Assembly (NCBI RefSeq): GCF_002307355.1
Contig: NZ_CP017481.1
Span: forward strand, 4,526,001 to 4,590,000
Length of the DNA: 64,000 nt
Direction of reading: 5' to 3'
Origin: Pectobacterium polaris
Lineage (GTDB): Bacteria > Pseudomonadota > Gammaproteobacteria > Enterobacterales > Enterobacteriaceae
Below are positions 21,357-31,783 of the stretch, in pieces. How positions within the stretch are numbered: position 1 is the first letter of the stretch; every line of letters starts with the position of its first letter. The notes below the pieces were generated by a model, which was not told where the DNA came from, made no database searches, and was given only the letters and a program-made list of their open reading frames with translations. The translations under genes and the position numbers were made by a program.

Positions 21357-21458
21357 CTCTCCGAGATAATAATATTCGTGCTTTGAGAGCACCATGCGAA
21401 ATGTGAGGACACCACCGACTATGCCCAATGTATTCAACAATTCAGAGGGTCAAGGAAT

Positions 21459-22859
21459 ATGACCCAACCGGCTTCCGTCCGCTGGCAGCTCTGGATTGTT
21501 GCCTTTGGCTTCTTTATGCAGACGCTGGATACCACCATCGTGAATACCGCGCTGCCTTCGATGGCCTCGAGTCTGAATGAAAGCCCGCTGCATATGCATT
21601 CGGTGATTGTTTCCTATGTGCTGACCGTCGCGGTGATGCTGCCTGCCAGCGGCTGGCTGGCCGATCGCATCGGCGTGAAGAACATCTTTTTCACCGCGAT
21701 TCTGCTGTTTACACTCGGATCGCTGCTGTGTGCCCGTTCGGAAACGCTGAATGAACTGCTGATTTCACGCGTCATTCAGGGTATTGGCGGCGCGATGATG
21801 GTGCCGGTTGGCCGCCTGACGGTGATGAAAATCGTTCCGCGCGATCAGTATATGGCGGCGATGACATTCGTGACGCTGCCCGGCCAGATTGGCCCATTAA
21901 TGGGGCCAGCCCTCGGCGGCTTTCTGGTGGAATACGCCAGTTGGCACTGGATCTTCCTCATCAACCTGCCCGTTGGCATCATCGGCGCGCTTGCCACCTG
22001 GTTCCTGATGCCCAATTACACCATGCGAACGCAGCGCTTTGATATCAGCGGCTTCCTTTGGCTTGCCGTCGGTATGGCCACACTGACATTGGCGCTGGAC
22101 GGCAACCGCAGCCTGGGCATTCCGCCGATTGCCATTTTCGCGCTGATCGCCGTCGGGCTGATCGCGCTATTGAGCTATTGGCTGCACGCTCGTCACAACA
22201 AACGGGCGCTGTTTAATCTGCATCTGTTCGATACGCCGACCTTCTCTATCGGCCTGAGCGGTGGGCTATTGGCGCGCATCGGCAGTGGCATGTTACCGTT
22301 TATGACGCCGCTGTTTTTACAACTGGGAATGGGCTTTTCTCCGTTCCATGCCGGGCTGATGATGGTGCCGATGGTGCTAGGCAGCATGGGAATGAAGCGG
22401 ATCGTGGTGCAGGTCGTCAACCGACTCGGCTACCGCCGCGTGCTGATTGTCTCCACGCTGCTGCTGGCGCTGGTCACGGCGCTGTTTGCTCTGGTTGCGC
22501 TGATGAAATGGATCTGGATGATCCCGATTGTGCTGTTCTTCCTCGGTACGGTGAACGCCGTTCGCTTCTCCACCATGAACACGCTAACACTGAAAGATCT
22601 GCCAGATACGCTCGCCAGCGGCGGCAATAGCCTGCTGTCGATGACCATGCAACTGTCCACCAGCCTCGGCGTCAGTATCGCAGGCATTCTGCTCGGCATG
22701 TTTTCCCAGCCGCACATGGCGGCGGGCAGCGGAGAAACGCACATGGTGTTTATTTACACCTATCTCAGCATGATCGTCATCATCGCCCTGCCCGTGTTGA
22801 TTTTTAACCGCGTCCCGACGGACGGCGTCAAGCAGTCCACGCTGCCGCGCAAATCGTGA
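21459..22859 (+). CDS. mdtD: MdtD, MFS transporter of the mdt operon
   Basis: Major facilitator (DHA2, 14-segment type) of 466 residues (E. coli MdtD 471). Motifs: [14 protein letters not shown] at the start of the DHA2 group and [10 protein letters not shown] (motif A). Ribosome site AAGGA 6 bases before the ATG. Its role beside MdtABC is uncertain; in E. coli it is dispensable for MdtABC efflux. It is 7 bases from baeS. Confidence 0.9.
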   Translation: MTQPASVRWQLWIVAFGFFMQTLDTTIVNTALPSMASSLNESPLHMHSVIVSYVLTVAVMLPASGWLADRIGVKNIFFTAILLFTLGSLLCARSETLNELLISRVIQGIGGAMMVPVGRLTVMKIVPRDQYMAAMTFVTLPGQIGPLMGPALGGFLVEYASWHWIFLINLPVGIIGALATWFLMPNYTMRTQRFDISGFLWLAVGMATLTLALDGNRSLGIPPIAIFALIAVGLIALLSYWLHARHNKRALFNLHLFDTPTFSIGLSGGLLARIGSGMLPFMTPLFLQLGMGFSPFHAGLMMVPMVLGSMGMKRIVVQVVNRLGYRRVLIVSTLLLALVTALFALVALMKWIWMIPIVLFFLGTVNAVRFSTMNTLTLKDLPDTLASGGNSLLSMTMQLSTSLGVSIAGILLGMFSQPHMAAGSGETHMVFIYTYLSMIVIIALPVLIFNRVPTDGVKQSTLPRKS

Positions 22860-22866
22860 GGTTGTC

Positions 22867-24234
22867 ATGAAATTCGGAATCACCGCCAAGCTGTTCCTCG
22901 CGATCTTCGCCACCTGCATGCTGGTGCTGATTACTATGCACTGGGGCGTGCGCGCCAGCTTCGAGCGCGGCTTTATCGACTACATTAAGCGCGGCAACGA
23001 ACAGCGGGTCACGCAACTGCGCGATGCGCTGGCGGAGCAATATCAGCTGCACGGCGACTGGTCATTCCTGCGCAACAATGAGCGTCTGGTGTTCAAAATG
23101 CTGCATTCGCTGGACCAGAACAACGACACCGACAACAGCATGCAGGGGCTGCGGGTGCGCCTTTGGGTGCTGGATACCGGCAAACGCAAGCTGTTCGGCT
23201 CTCCGGCACCGATCCCGAATGAAGGCACCTGGCAGCCGATTCAGGTACAAAACCAGACGGTCGGCTGGATTGTTGCCTCGCCCGTTGAGCGACTGACCCG
23301 CAACGCCGACATCAGTTTCGACAGGCAGCAGCAGCGCACCAGTTGGCTGATTGTCGCACTCTCGACGCTGCTCGCGATTATCGCCACCTGGCTGACCGCG
23401 CGCGGCCTGCTCGCGCCCGTCAAGCGGCTGGTCAGCGGTATGCACAGTTTGGCCTCGGGGGATTTCAGCACCCGCGTGACGGCAAGTTCGCACGATGAAC
23501 TGGGCAGGCTGGCGCAGGATTTCAATCAGCTTGCCATCACGCTGGAAAAAAACGAACAGTCTCGCCGCGCGTTTATGGCTGACGTCTCACATGAACTGCG
23601 CACGCCGCTGGCGGTGCTGCGTGGCGAGCTGGAAGCTTTGCAGGATGGCGTACGCAAGCCCGACTCACACTCTCTGCACTCGCTCCAATCTGAGGTCACG
23701 ACGCTCACCAAACTGGTGGACGACCTGCATCAACTCACCCTGTCCGATCGTGGAGCGCTGGCCTACCGCAAGGCCTCTGTAGACGTGGTGCAAATTCTGC
23801 ATATTGCTATCGCCGCGTTTCATGAACGTTTCCAGAAAAAGCAGATTACGCTCACCACTGATTTACCCGCGCAGGCGGGCGTCTTTGGCGATCCAGACCG
23901 GCTAAGTCAGCTGTTTAACAATTTGCTGGAAAACAGTCTGCGCTACACTGATGAGCAAGGTCAGTTGACCATTACGGTTATTCAGCAGCATAAACGCTGG
24001 GCGATTATCTGGCAGGACAGCGCCCCCGGCGTGACCGACGAGCAGCTCACGCTAATTTTCGAGCGTTTTTACCGTGCGGAAAGTTCGCGCAACCGCGCCA
24101 GCGGCGGCTCCGGGCTAGGGCTGGCGATCTGCAATAATATCGTTGAGGCGCATAGCGGACGGCTGTATGCTGAACATTCGCCATTAGGGGGAGTGATGAT
24201 TACCATTGAGCTTCCCTTGCACGAACCTGATTAA
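22867..24234 (+). CDS. baeS: BaeS, envelope-stress sensor histidine kinase
   Basis: Membrane sensor kinase of 455 residues. Two membrane segments (about 8-28 and 158-178) flank a periplasmic domain; a HAMP domain follows, then the phospho-acceptor His242 in DVSHELRTPLAVL, N box with Asn356 (NNLLENSLRY), and G box GSGLGLAICNNIVEAHSG near 412. BaeS senses envelope damage such as indole, tannins or misfolded pilins and phosphorylates BaeR, which switches on mdtABC. Confidence 0.93.
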   Translation: MKFGITAKLFLAIFATCMLVLITMHWGVRASFERGFIDYIKRGNEQRVTQLRDALAEQYQLHGDWSFLRNNERLVFKMLHSLDQNNDTDNSMQGLRVRLWVLDTGKRKLFGSPAPIPNEGTWQPIQVQNQTVGWIVASPVERLTRNADISFDRQQQRTSWLIVALSTLLAIIATWLTARGLLAPVKRLVSGMHSLASGDFSTRVTASSHDELGRLAQDFNQLAITLEKNEQSRRAFMADVSHELRTPLAVLRGELEALQDGVRKPDSHSLHSLQSEVTTLTKLVDDLHQLTLSDRGALAYRKASVDVVQILHIAIAAFHERFQKKQITLTTDLPAQAGVFGDPDRLSQLFNNLLENSLRYTDEQGQLTITVIQQHKRWAIIWQDSAPGVTDEQLTLIFERFYRAESSRNRASGGSGLGLAICNNIVEAHSGRLYAEHSPLGGVMITIELPLHEPD

Positions 24235-24267
24235 GATCGACTCACGACACCGAAAATAAGCAGAGCT

Positions 24268-24996
24268 ATGACAACCGTACCCGATTTCGCTATGGCATCA
24301 CCGATTCTGATCGTCGAAGATGAGCCCAAATTGGGACAACTGCTGGTGGATTACCTTCAGGCAGCGGACTATGCCACGCACTGGCTGCCCAACGGCAATG
24401 ATGTCGTCGAGTGGGTGCGGCAGCATTCCCCTTCCCTCATTTTGCTGGATTTAATGCTACCGGGCTGCGATGGCCTGACGCTCTGCCGCACTATCCGCCA
24501 GTTTTCCAACGTGCCGATTATCATGGTCACCGCCCGCAGCGAAGAGATCGATCGCCTGCTGGGGCTGGAAATTGGTGCCGATGACTATATTTGTAAACCC
24601 TTTAGCCCGCGCGAAGTGGTCGTGCGCGTCAGAACGCTGTTGCGCCGCTGCGGCTGGCAGAATGACGGGCTGAAAGCCGTCGAGAAAACCGAAACGGCCC
24701 TGTTGATTGATAAAAGCGGCTTTCAGGCCAGCTATCTGGGGCAGAATCTCGATCTCACGCCAGCGGAGTTTCGCCTGCTCAAGACGCTTTCCACCGAGCC
24801 GGGCAAGGTATTTTCCCGCGAGGCGCTGCTGGATAAGCTCTACGACGATTACCGCGTCGTGACCGACCGCACCATCGATAGCCACATCAAAAATCTGCGT
24901 CGCAAGCTGGAACAGCTGGACGAAGAGACCTCATTTATCCGAACGGTATACGGCATCGGCTATCGCTGGGAAGCCGCGCCCTGTAATGAGGTGTAA
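24268..24996 (+). CDS. baeR: BaeR, OmpR-type response regulator
   Basis: Response regulator of 242 residues. The receiver domain has acidic Glu/Asp in VEDEPKLG, phospho-accepting Asp61 in [11 protein letters not shown], Thr in VTARSEE and Lys in [13 protein letters not shown]. The winged-helix domain follows ([39 protein letters not shown]). It activates the mdt operon when phosphorylated by BaeS. Confidence 0.94.
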   Translation: MTTVPDFAMASPILIVEDEPKLGQLLVDYLQAADYATHWLPNGNDVVEWVRQHSPSLILLDLMLPGCDGLTLCRTIRQFSNVPIIMVTARSEEIDRLLGLEIGADDYICKPFSPREVVVRVRTLLRRCGWQNDGLKAVEKTETALLIDKSGFQASYLGQNLDLTPAEFRLLKTLSTEPGKVFSREALLDKLYDDYRVVTDRTIDSHIKNLRRKLEQLDEETSFIRTVYGIGYRWEAAPCNEV

Positions 24997-25017
24997 CATC
25001 CACCGACTTATGATGTT

Positions 25018-25671
25018 ATGGAGACCATGTTGAACGGACCAGACCCTGATAACCGCTACCCCATGGCCGGTTTCCCCCAAGTGTGTTTCATCAAGAACAT
25101 TGTCACCAACCCGAATATTGAAATTGGCGACTACACCTATTATGACGATCCCGATGGCGCGGAAAATTTCGAGCAAAATGTGCTCTACCACTATCCGTTT
25201 CTCGGCGATAAATTAGTCGTCGGTAAGTTTTGCGCTATCGCGCGTGGCGCAAAATTTATCATGAACGGGGCCAATCATCGGCTTTCCGGCCTGTCGACTT
25301 ACCCGTTTCAGATTTTTGGCAACGGCTGGGAAAAAGTAACGCCCAAGCCCGGCGATCTACCTTACAAAGGCGACACGATCATCGGCAATGATGTCTGGAT
25401 TGGCTATGACGCGCTGATCATGCCCGGCATCCGCATTGGAAATGGCGCCATTATTGCGTCACGCGCCGTGGTCACCGCCGATGTGCCCGCTTATACGGTC
25501 GTCGGCGGCAATCCGGCCAAAATCCTGAAGCCGCGTTTTGCGCCGGACGTCATCGATACACTGGAAACGCTGTGTTGGTGGAACTGGCCGATAGAAAAAA
25601 TCACACGTCATCTGGACATCATCGCAGCTGGCGATATTGCCGCACTGCAAGCTGGCCATCTGTCCGAATAA
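25018..25671 (+). CDS. Vat/CatB-type xenobiotic acetyltransferase
   Basis: Left-handed beta-helix acetyltransferase, 217 residues, of the XAT group that includes streptogramin A (Vat) and chloramphenicol (CatB) acetyltransferases. Seen: [10 protein letters not shown], the catalytic His87 in [12 protein letters not shown], hexapeptide repeats from [18 protein letters not shown] to [15 protein letters not shown], and [16 protein letters not shown]. Chromosomal homologues often have no proven resistance role, so the acceptor is unknown. A second ATG at 25027 may be the true start. Confidence 0.8.
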   Translation: METMLNGPDPDNRYPMAGFPQVCFIKNIVTNPNIEIGDYTYYDDPDGAENFEQNVLYHYPFLGDKLVVGKFCAIARGAKFIMNGANHRLSGLSTYPFQIFGNGWEKVTPKPGDLPYKGDTIIGNDVWIGYDALIMPGIRIGNGAIIASRAVVTADVPAYTVVGGNPAKILKPRFAPDVIDTLETLCWWNWPIEKITRHLDIIAAGDIAALQAGHLSE

Positions 25672-25725
25672 CCGTCTTCCATTCCACACCTATTCATTCC
25701 ACACGAAAAAGAGGCTTTCACGATA

Positions 25726-26277
25726 ATGACTGCGCTATTTTCCGAAACCACCAAAATCGAAACTCCTCGCCTGCTGCTGCGCCCACTCTATCGTGATGAT
25801 GCACCAGCGCTGTTCGTCTTTATGTCCGATCCGGTTGTGATGCGCTTCTGGAACCATCCGCCTTGGCAACACATCGAGCAGGCGCACGACGCGATTGACG
25901 AATACTGGAGCGCGCTGTGTGCCGGGCAGCACATGAAGTTGGGTCTGGAAGTTAAAGAAAGCAGCGAGCTGATCGGCACCTGCGTGCTGTTCAACCTTGA
26001 GATTGAGTCTAAACGCGCCGAAATCGGCTACTGTCTGGCGGCGAGTGCGCAAGGCAAAGGCTATATGGCGGAAGCGCTCTCTGCGCTGCGGGATTTTGCC
26101 TTTGAAACGGCGGGACTCAGCCGGTTGGAAGCCGAAATCGATCCCCGCAACGTGGCCTCAGCCCGCTCGCTGGAACGACTGGGATTCACGCAGGAAGGGC
26201 TATTGAAACAGCGTTGGATCGTCGACGGCGAGGTGTCCGACTCTGCGCTATACGGTCTGCTAGCGGCTAAACGTTAG
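25726..26277 (+). CDS. GNAT acetyltransferase, RimJ/RimL-like
   Basis: 183-residue N-acetyltransferase of the Acetyltransf_3 group. Visible are TPRLLLRPLYRDDAPALFVFMSDP at the N-terminus (in parts), EIGYCLAASAQGKGYMAEAL with the acetyl-CoA loop Q-x-K-G-Y, and NVASARSLERLGFTQEG. Substrate unknown; related enzymes acetylate protein N-termini or small amines. It is 55 bases after the Vat-like gene and probably cotranscribed. Confidence 0.78.
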   Translation: MTALFSETTKIETPRLLLRPLYRDDAPALFVFMSDPVVMRFWNHPPWQHIEQAHDAIDEYWSALCAGQHMKLGLEVKESSELIGTCVLFNLEIESKRAEIGYCLAASAQGKGYMAEALSALRDFAFETAGLSRLEAEIDPRNVASARSLERLGFTQEGLLKQRWIVDGEVSDSALYGLLAAKR

Positions 26278-26447
26278 CCAATGCCTTCCCAGTCTGGTCA
26301 AAAATACTGTCTGACTTAATGAAAATTTTGTCATTTTCTCTTTTCCCAAGGCTGTTACTCTTTTAAGCCTACAATAATAACGGGTATCACCCCGCACGGC
26401 GTGCGGGACTTGGGTCACCTGCAACAGAACGGATAAGGGGAAAAACG

Positions 26448-27407
26448 ATGTCAGGCTTAGTGAATGGCAAATGGGTTAACGGCGATGTCGCAGCGGAAGA
26501 GATCAAAAACGGGGCGTTCCACCGTGAAGAAACCAAATTTCGGCAAACCGAGCTGGTGCCAGAAGCCGGTCGTTACCAGCTTTTTGTCTCCTATCTCTGC
26601 CCGTGGGCATCGCGCACGCTGATTTTCCGCAAGCTGAAAGGGCTGAAGAACATCATTTCTCTCTCCGTTGCCAACCCGCGCATCGCGGATAACGGCTGGG
26701 AATTTGCCACCCCGCAGGATGCCGGCGAGCATGTGGGTGAGATTCACTACCTGCACCAGCTCTACACCGCCAGCGTGCCAGACTATACCGGAAAGGTATC
26801 GGTCCCTGTGCTGTGGGATCGGGTAGAGGGACGCATCGTGAATAACGAATCGGCGGACATTATCCGCATGCTGAACAGCGAATTTAACGATCTGACCGGC
26901 AACCACCTCGACTTCTATCCATCGGAACTGCGCAGCGAGATCGACCGCTGGAACGAAACCGTGTACCACAACGTCAACAACGGCGTGTATAAGACCGGAT
27001 TCGCCAAAACGCAGGAACACTATAACGATGCTGTCACCACGCTCTTCGCCACGCTGGACGAATTGGACGAACATCTGGGCAGCCACCGTTATATGCTCGG
27101 CGACACGCTGACCGAGGCCGACTGGCGTCTGTTTGTCACGCTGATACGTTTTGACGTGGCCTACCACGGCGCGTTCAAATGTAATCTGAAGCGCATTGCC
27201 GACTACCCGAGCCTGTCGAATTACCTGCGCGAGCTGTATCAGTGGCCGGGCGTCGCGGAGACGGTCAATATCGACCACATCAAAGCAGGCTATTACGGTA
27301 TTGCCTGGCTGAACCCGACGCAGATTATACCGGCTGGCCCACAGGTCGATTTATATCAGCTCCACAACCGCGAAACGTTCGGAAAATCCCGTATCGCGAC
27401 GCGTTAA
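26448..27407 (+). CDS. Glutathionyl-hydroquinone reductase
   Basis: Omega-class glutathione-transferase-like enzyme of 319 residues (YqjG/PcpF/Ecm4 family). The redox Cys51 sits in YLCPWASR; SVPVLWDRVEGRIVNNESADI gives the glutathione-binding cis-Pro and ESA, and DTLTEADWRLFVTLIRFD is the C-terminal domain signature. It reduces glutathionyl-hydroquinones, helpful against quinones from wounded plants. Good ribosome site AAGGGG before ATG. Confidence 0.86.
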   Translation: MSGLVNGKWVNGDVAAEEIKNGAFHREETKFRQTELVPEAGRYQLFVSYLCPWASRTLIFRKLKGLKNIISLSVANPRIADNGWEFATPQDAGEHVGEIHYLHQLYTASVPDYTGKVSVPVLWDRVEGRIVNNESADIIRMLNSEFNDLTGNHLDFYPSELRSEIDRWNETVYHNVNNGVYKTGFAKTQEHYNDAVTTLFATLDELDEHLGSHRYMLGDTLTEADWRLFVTLIRFDVAYHGAFKCNLKRIADYPSLSNYLRELYQWPGVAETVNIDHIKAGYYGIAWLNPTQIIPAGPQVDLYQLHNRETFGKSRIATR

Positions 27408-27419
27408 TCCTGCGTTATC

Positions 27420-27456
27420 TGGCCTGCTCTATTAATGGCAGGCCATTCTTTATTTA
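27420..27456 (+). terminator. Terminator after the hydroquinone reductase gene
   Basis: TGGCCTGC (27420-27427) pairs perfectly with GCAGGCCA (27438-27445), followed by TTCTTTATTT. Confidence 0.75.
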
Positions 27457-27466
27457 GGTCAAAAAA

Positions 27467-27480
27467 TTGATTTACATCAA
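27467..27480. promoter_or_regulatory. FNR box upstream of trhP (perfect consensus)
   Basis: TTGATTTACATCAA is an exact TTGAT-N4-ATCAA FNR consensus, 139 bases before the trhP start. Confidence 0.6.
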
Positions 27481-27484
27481 ACGA

Positions 27485-27498
27485 TTGATTTACGTCAA
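27485..27498. promoter_or_regulatory. Second FNR-like box upstream of trhP
   Basis: TTGATTTACGTCAA has one mismatch to the FNR consensus and lies 18 bases, centre to centre, from the first box, so overlapping or paired binding on one promoter is plausible. Confidence 0.5.
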
Positions 27499-27618
27499 AC
27501 AAGGCCCCACATTTCGTATGTCGTCTACTGCAATTTCCCCCTATTAGCGCTAGAATCCTCCGCCTTTACTGCTCCCGCCGTGGAGCAGCCTGACTTGTGA
27601 TCAGAATCGAGAGATACC

Positions 27619-28980
27619 ATGTTTAAACCGGAACTGCTTTCTCCGGCCGGTACGCTGAAAAATATGCGCTACGCCTTTGCCTATGGCGCGGACGCGATTT
27701 ATGCCGGTCAACCTCGCTACAGCCTGCGCGTGCGCAATAACGAATTCAACCATCAGACGCTGGCGCAAGCCATTAACGAAGCGCATGAGCTGGGCAAGAA
27801 ATTCTACGTCGTCGTTAACATCGCGCCGCACAATGCCAAACTGAAAACCTTCCTGCGCGATCTGCAACCCGTGATCGAAATGGGGCCAGATGCGCTGATC
27901 ATGTCCGATCCGGGCCTGATTATGCTGGTGCGGGAAAACTTCCCACAGATAGATATTCACCTTTCCGTTCAGGCCAACGCGGTCAACTGGGCGACGGTGA
28001 AATTCTGGCAGCAAATGGGGCTGACGCGTGTAATTCTGTCCCGCGAACTGTCGCTGGAAGAGATTGCAGAAATCCGCCAGAACGTCCCGGATATGGAACT
28101 GGAGATCTTCGTTCACGGCGCGCTGTGCATGGCGTATTCCGGTCGCTGCCTGCTGTCCGGCTACATCAACAAACGCGATCCGAATCAGGGCACCTGCACC
28201 AACGCCTGCCGCTGGGAATATAAGGTTCAGGAAGGCAAAGAGGACGAGGTCGGGAATATCGTCCATCAGCACGAACCTATCGCGGTGAAAAACGTTGAAC
28301 CCGCACTGGGCATCGGCGAACCGACCGACAAAGTCTTTATGCTGGAAGAAAACCTGCGCCCTGGCGAGTACATGAGCGCATTTGAAGATGAGCACGGCAC
28401 CTACATCATGAACTCCCGCGATCTGCGTGCCATTCAGCACGTTGAACGCCTGACGCAAATGCAGGTTCATTCGCTGAAAATCGAAGGTCGCACCAAGTCA
28501 TTCTATTATTGCGCCCGTACCGCACAGGTTTATCGTCGTGCCATCGACGACGCTGTCGCAGGTAAACCGTTCGATTCGACGCTACTGGAAACGCTGGAAG
28601 GTCTGGCACACCGTGGTTATACCGAGGGCTTCCTGCGTCGCCACGTGCATGAAGATTACCAGAACTACGACTACGGCTATTCCGTTTCCGATCGTCAGCA
28701 GTTTGTCGGTGAATTCACCGGCGTGCGCCGCGATGGGCTGGCGGAAGTCAATGTGAAGAACAAATTTTCCTGCGGCGACAGCGTGGAGATGATGACGCCG
28801 AACGGCAATATTCAATTCACCATCGACACCATGCAGAATGCCAAAGGGCAACCGACCGATGTCGCGCCGGGTAACGGCCATATCGTCTATCTGCCCGTAC
28901 CGGACGATGTCTCGCTGGATTATGCGCTACTGCTGCGCAATCTGCCGGGCACCACCACGCGTAATCCTAACGCGGAATAA
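27619..28980 (+). CDS. trhP: TrhP (YegQ), prephenate-dependent tRNA uridine hydroxylation protein
   Basis: U32-peptidase-like protein of 453 residues (E. coli YegQ 453). In E. coli it makes 5-hydroxyuridine at position 34 of several tRNAs using prephenate, with an iron-sulfur cluster. Seen: FKPELLSPAGTLKNMRYAFA, the U32 signature EIFVHGALCMAYSGRCLLS with cluster cysteines, and CTNACRW. Paired FNR-like boxes upstream suggest oxygen control, which fits TrhP being the O2-independent route beside TrhO. Confidence 0.92.
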   Translation: MFKPELLSPAGTLKNMRYAFAYGADAIYAGQPRYSLRVRNNEFNHQTLAQAINEAHELGKKFYVVVNIAPHNAKLKTFLRDLQPVIEMGPDALIMSDPGLIMLVRENFPQIDIHLSVQANAVNWATVKFWQQMGLTRVILSRELSLEEIAEIRQNVPDMELEIFVHGALCMAYSGRCLLSGYINKRDPNQGTCTNACRWEYKVQEGKEDEVGNIVHQHEPIAVKNVEPALGIGEPTDKVFMLEENLRPGEYMSAFEDEHGTYIMNSRDLRAIQHVERLTQMQVHSLKIEGRTKSFYYCARTAQVYRRAIDDAVAGKPFDSTLLETLEGLAHRGYTEGFLRRHVHEDYQNYDYGYSVSDRQQFVGEFTGVRRDGLAEVNVKNKFSCGDSVEMMTPNGNIQFTIDTMQNAKGQPTDVAPGNGHIVYLPVPDDVSLDYALLLRNLPGTTTRNPNAE

Positions 28981-29141
28981 ACCGGTAATATCGCCGGATG
29001 TCTCGTACATCCGGCTACCCCGTTCGTCAGCCCCTCTTTCCTTTACGGTATGCCCCCCTATCACCGCACCTTCCCTGCGACGAACAAGAGCGTAAACCAC
29101 CCAAAGGTATCGTTACAAAGCTCAGGGTTTTTTAACGAATA

Positions 29142-29157
29142 TTAGAAACAGATCACA
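29142..29157 (+). promoter_or_regulatory. CRP-like site of the cyaR promoter
   Basis: TTAGAAACAGATCACA fits CRP with a strong right half (TCACA) and weak left half. A -10-like TAATAT lies near 29180, about 10 bases before the sRNA start. In E. coli cyaR is activated by cAMP-CRP. Confidence 0.5.
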
Positions 29158-29190
29158 TCAATTCGCTAGCCTTGTGGTTAATATTGCGTC

Positions 29191-29285
29191 GCTGAGAAAA
29201 CATAGAACGAAAAATAAGCGTAGTGATACTACTAGGAACCACCTCCTTGGCCAGCTCAATCTCCCTTGAGCTGGCTTTTCTTTTT
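29191..29285 (+). ncRNA. cyaR: CyaR (RyeE) Hfq-binding small RNA
   Basis: GCTGAGAAAACATA at the 5' end and the highly conserved AGGAACCACCTCCTTGGCC region are those of CyaR, which base-pairs with ribosome sites of targets such as ompX, nadE and luxS in enterobacteria. The terminator stem GCCAGCTCAA / TTGAGCTGGC is followed by TTTTCTTTTT. Its place just after trhP (yegQ) is the same as in E. coli. Ends are set by similarity and are approximate by a few bases. Confidence 0.9.
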
Positions 29286-29490
29286 CTTACGCTCACCCAT
29301 TTCCCCACCGCAAACATTCACCGATTCTTCTGATATCTGCCTACCGATTTAGTGTCTATGCTTAACTGCAACGTTTCGATATTCACTGCACTATCTGTGA
29401 ATTAATCTGTCAATTAACCCGTAAATTAACGACCGCTGAATTAACGAAAACACCCAATTAACGACAACATCGCAGCCAGAGAAATAAGAC

Positions 29491-30390
29491 ATGGAAAAGA
29501 ATCCAATCACACTGCTGATTTTGAATGGAAAAAGTGCGGGTAATGAAGAACTTCGCGAAGCGATTGATGCGCTACGCAAGGACGGCTATACGCTGCATGT
29601 GCGCGTAACCTGGGAATACGGCGACGCTAAACGCTATGTCGAAGAGGCGATTCAGCTCAGCGCTGATAACGTGATCGCCGCTGGTGGCGACGGTACCGTC
29701 AATGAAGTCGCCGCAGCCTTAGCGATGCAGCCGGAAGCGGGGCGTCCTTGCCTGGGAATTGTGCCGCTGGGCACCGCCAACGATTTTGCCACCAGCTGTC
29801 AGATTCCAATGGAGATGCACAACGCGCTAACGCTGGCGATCAAAGGCCGCGCCACCGCGATTGATATCGCCAAGGTGAACGACAGCCATTACTTCATCAA
29901 CATGGCGACTGGCGGATTTGCCACACGCATTACCACCGAAACACCAGCCAAGATGAAGGCTGCGCTCGGGAGCGCCTCATACGTGCTGCACGCACTCTTT
30001 CGCATGGACATGCTGCAAGCCGAGCGCTGTGAGATTCGCGGGCCGGATTTTCACTGGTCGGGGGATACGCTGGTTGTCGCGGTAGGAAATGGTCGTCAGG
30101 CTGGCGGTGGACAGCAGCTTTGCCCGGAGGCACTGGTCAACGATGGGCTGCTGGAACTGAGCGTGCTGTCGGCAACCGAGCTGCTGCCGAATATGCTGCA
30201 AGCCTGGTTCACCGGCAGCGAAAACCAGAACATGATTTCCGCTACCCTGCCGTGGCTAGAGATCACCGCCCCGGACGATATGACGTTTAATCTGGACGGC
30301 GAGCCGCTCAGCGCCAAACGCTTCCACATCGAGGTGCTTCCCGCGGCGATTCACTGTCGGCTGCCGCCCCAATGCTCGCTGCTGGAATAG
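29491..30390 (+). CDS. yegS: YegS, diacylglycerol-kinase-like lipid kinase
   Basis: Lipid kinase of 299 residues (E. coli YegS 299). The nucleotide-binding motif [15 protein letters not shown] and [15 protein letters not shown] are diagnostic of the DAGK_cat family; the C-terminal domain carries [13 protein letters not shown] and [20 protein letters not shown]. coli YegS phosphorylates phosphatidylglycerol in vitro. Confidence 0.92.
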   Translation: MEKNPITLLILNGKSAGNEELREAIDALRKDGYTLHVRVTWEYGDAKRYVEEAIQLSADNVIAAGGDGTVNEVAAALAMQPEAGRPCLGIVPLGTANDFATSCQIPMEMHNALTLAIKGRATAIDIAKVNDSHYFINMATGGFATRITTETPAKMKAALGSASYVLHALFRMDMLQAERCEIRGPDFHWSGDTLVVAVGNGRQAGGGQQLCPEALVNDGLLELSVLSATELLPNMLQAWFTGSENQNMISATLPWLEITAPDDMTFNLDGEPLSAKRFHIEVLPAAIHCRLPPQCSLLE

Positions 30391-30418
30391 CGGCACGTTT
30401 CAACTATTCCTGTTTCTC

Positions 30419-30826
30419 CTATTCCCGTTTCAGGCGATTACTGTTTGCCAGATACAGCGTAAACACCAGCAGCAGGATCGCCGCGGAATACACCAGCGTA
30501 TCCGACGGGCTTTTGTGATCGACAATAATCAGGCGAATGATGGCCGTGATGCCGATATAGATAAAGTAACGCAGCGGGAAGTGATAGCCGGACTGGAAAT
30601 ACTTCACGATCAGCGCAATGAACTCAAAATACAGGAAATAGATCACAATGCCTTCTATCAACTGATAGGAGGAATCTTTCTCGCTGGAGATCAGCAGCAC
30701 TTTCGCCAGATGGAACGTTTCCTTGACTAAAAAAATCACCAGAATGATCGCCAGCACCAGCAGGCCGATATTGAGTATCGTCTGAAGCGCTTTGGCAGCC
30801 ATCGCACTGCGAGCAGAACCTGCCAT
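30419..30826 (-). CDS. psiE: PsiE, phosphate-starvation-inducible membrane protein
   Basis: Small membrane protein of 135 residues with four hydrophobic segments, closely resembling E. coli PsiE in [31 protein letters not shown] and [24 protein letters not shown]. In E. coli it is induced by phosphate starvation (PhoB) and cAMP-CRP; molecular role unknown. It ends toward yegS. Confidence 0.9.
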   Translation of the reverse strand: MAGSARSAMAAKALQTILNIGLLVLAIILVIFLVKETFHLAKVLLISSEKDSSYQLIEGIVIYFLYFEFIALIVKYFQSGYHFPLRYFIYIGITAIIRLIIVDHKSPSDTLVYSAAILLLVFTLYLANSNRLKRE

Positions 30827-30979
30827 ATATTATCCCCACATCCTATTTCACATTAACGCCAAGAATTCACAGCAAAGTAACCGGACGAACCGCGTGCTGT
30901 CTATGCCGAGCACGCTTAATTTAGTTTGAAATTACTGACAAATATGTCACGCAAAGTACAAGTCAATTTACTTATGGTG

Positions 30980-31783
30980 CTACCACCAGTGGTGGAAGTG
31001 ATGAACGGGGCCGATGCCGTGCCCGACCTCCAGCGTGTCGGCCTGCTGTAATGCCTGCTGTAAATAGTCCTTCGCTGCCTTGACCGTCTCGCCCCAGCTA
31101 TCGTGACGTGGTCGCAGCGCCGCCAGCGCAGCAGACAGCGTGCAGCCAGTACCGTGTGTATGACGAGTATTCACGCGCGGAGAACTAAAACGCAATGGTT
31201 CGGCCTGACGGCTGAACAGCCAGTCCGGGCTTTCCGCTTCACTGAGGTGACCGCCTTTCATCAGCACCGCCTGACAGCCCATCGCCAGCAGCGCTTCCCC
31301 CTGTTCACGCATTTCCCGCTCGTTAGCGGCGGGTGACGTATTCAGCAGCGCGGCGGCTTCCGGCAAGTTGGGCGTAATCAGGGAAACCAGCGGCAGCAGT
31401 TCACGACGGATCGATTCCACCGCCTCCGGCGCGAGTAGCGGATCGCCACTTTTCGCCAACATCACGGTGTCCAGCACCACGAAAGGCACCGCGTAATGAC
31501 GCAGACGCTCGGCAACGGTTTCGACAATATCAGTCTGCGCCAGCATCCCAATCTTGGCGCTGTCGATACGCACATCGCTCAGCACGGAATCCAGCTGTGC
31601 CGCGACAAAATCCGGTTCAATCCGGTAGACGGACTGCACGCCGCGCGTGTTTTGCGCCACCAGCGCGGTAATGACCGAGGTGCCGTAAGCGCCCAGCGCG
31701 GAAAAGGCTTTTAAATCCGCCTGAATACCCGCACCGCCGCTCGGATCGGTGCCTGCAATCGTCAACGCATTGATACGCTTCAT
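30980..31783 (-). CDS. thiD: ThiD, hydroxymethylpyrimidine/phosphomethylpyrimidine kinase
   Basis: Kinase of 267 residues that phosphorylates HMP twice to HMP-PP for thiamine synthesis. Family signs: [37 protein letters not shown] (in parts), [14 protein letters not shown], and the anion hole [18 protein letters not shown]. The start overlaps the thiM stop (ATGA). Confidence 0.95.
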   Translation of the reverse strand: MKRINALTIAGTDPSGGAGIQADLKAFSALGAYGTSVITALVAQNTRGVQSVYRIEPDFVAAQLDSVLSDVRIDSAKIGMLAQTDIVETVAERLRHYAVPFVVLDTVMLAKSGDPLLAPEAVESIRRELLPLVSLITPNLPEAAALLNTSPAANEREMREQGEALLAMGCQAVLMKGGHLSEAESPDWLFSRQAEPLRFSSPRVNTRHTHGTGCTLSAALAALRPRHDSWGETVKAAKDYLQQALQQADTLEVGHGIGPVHHFHHWW

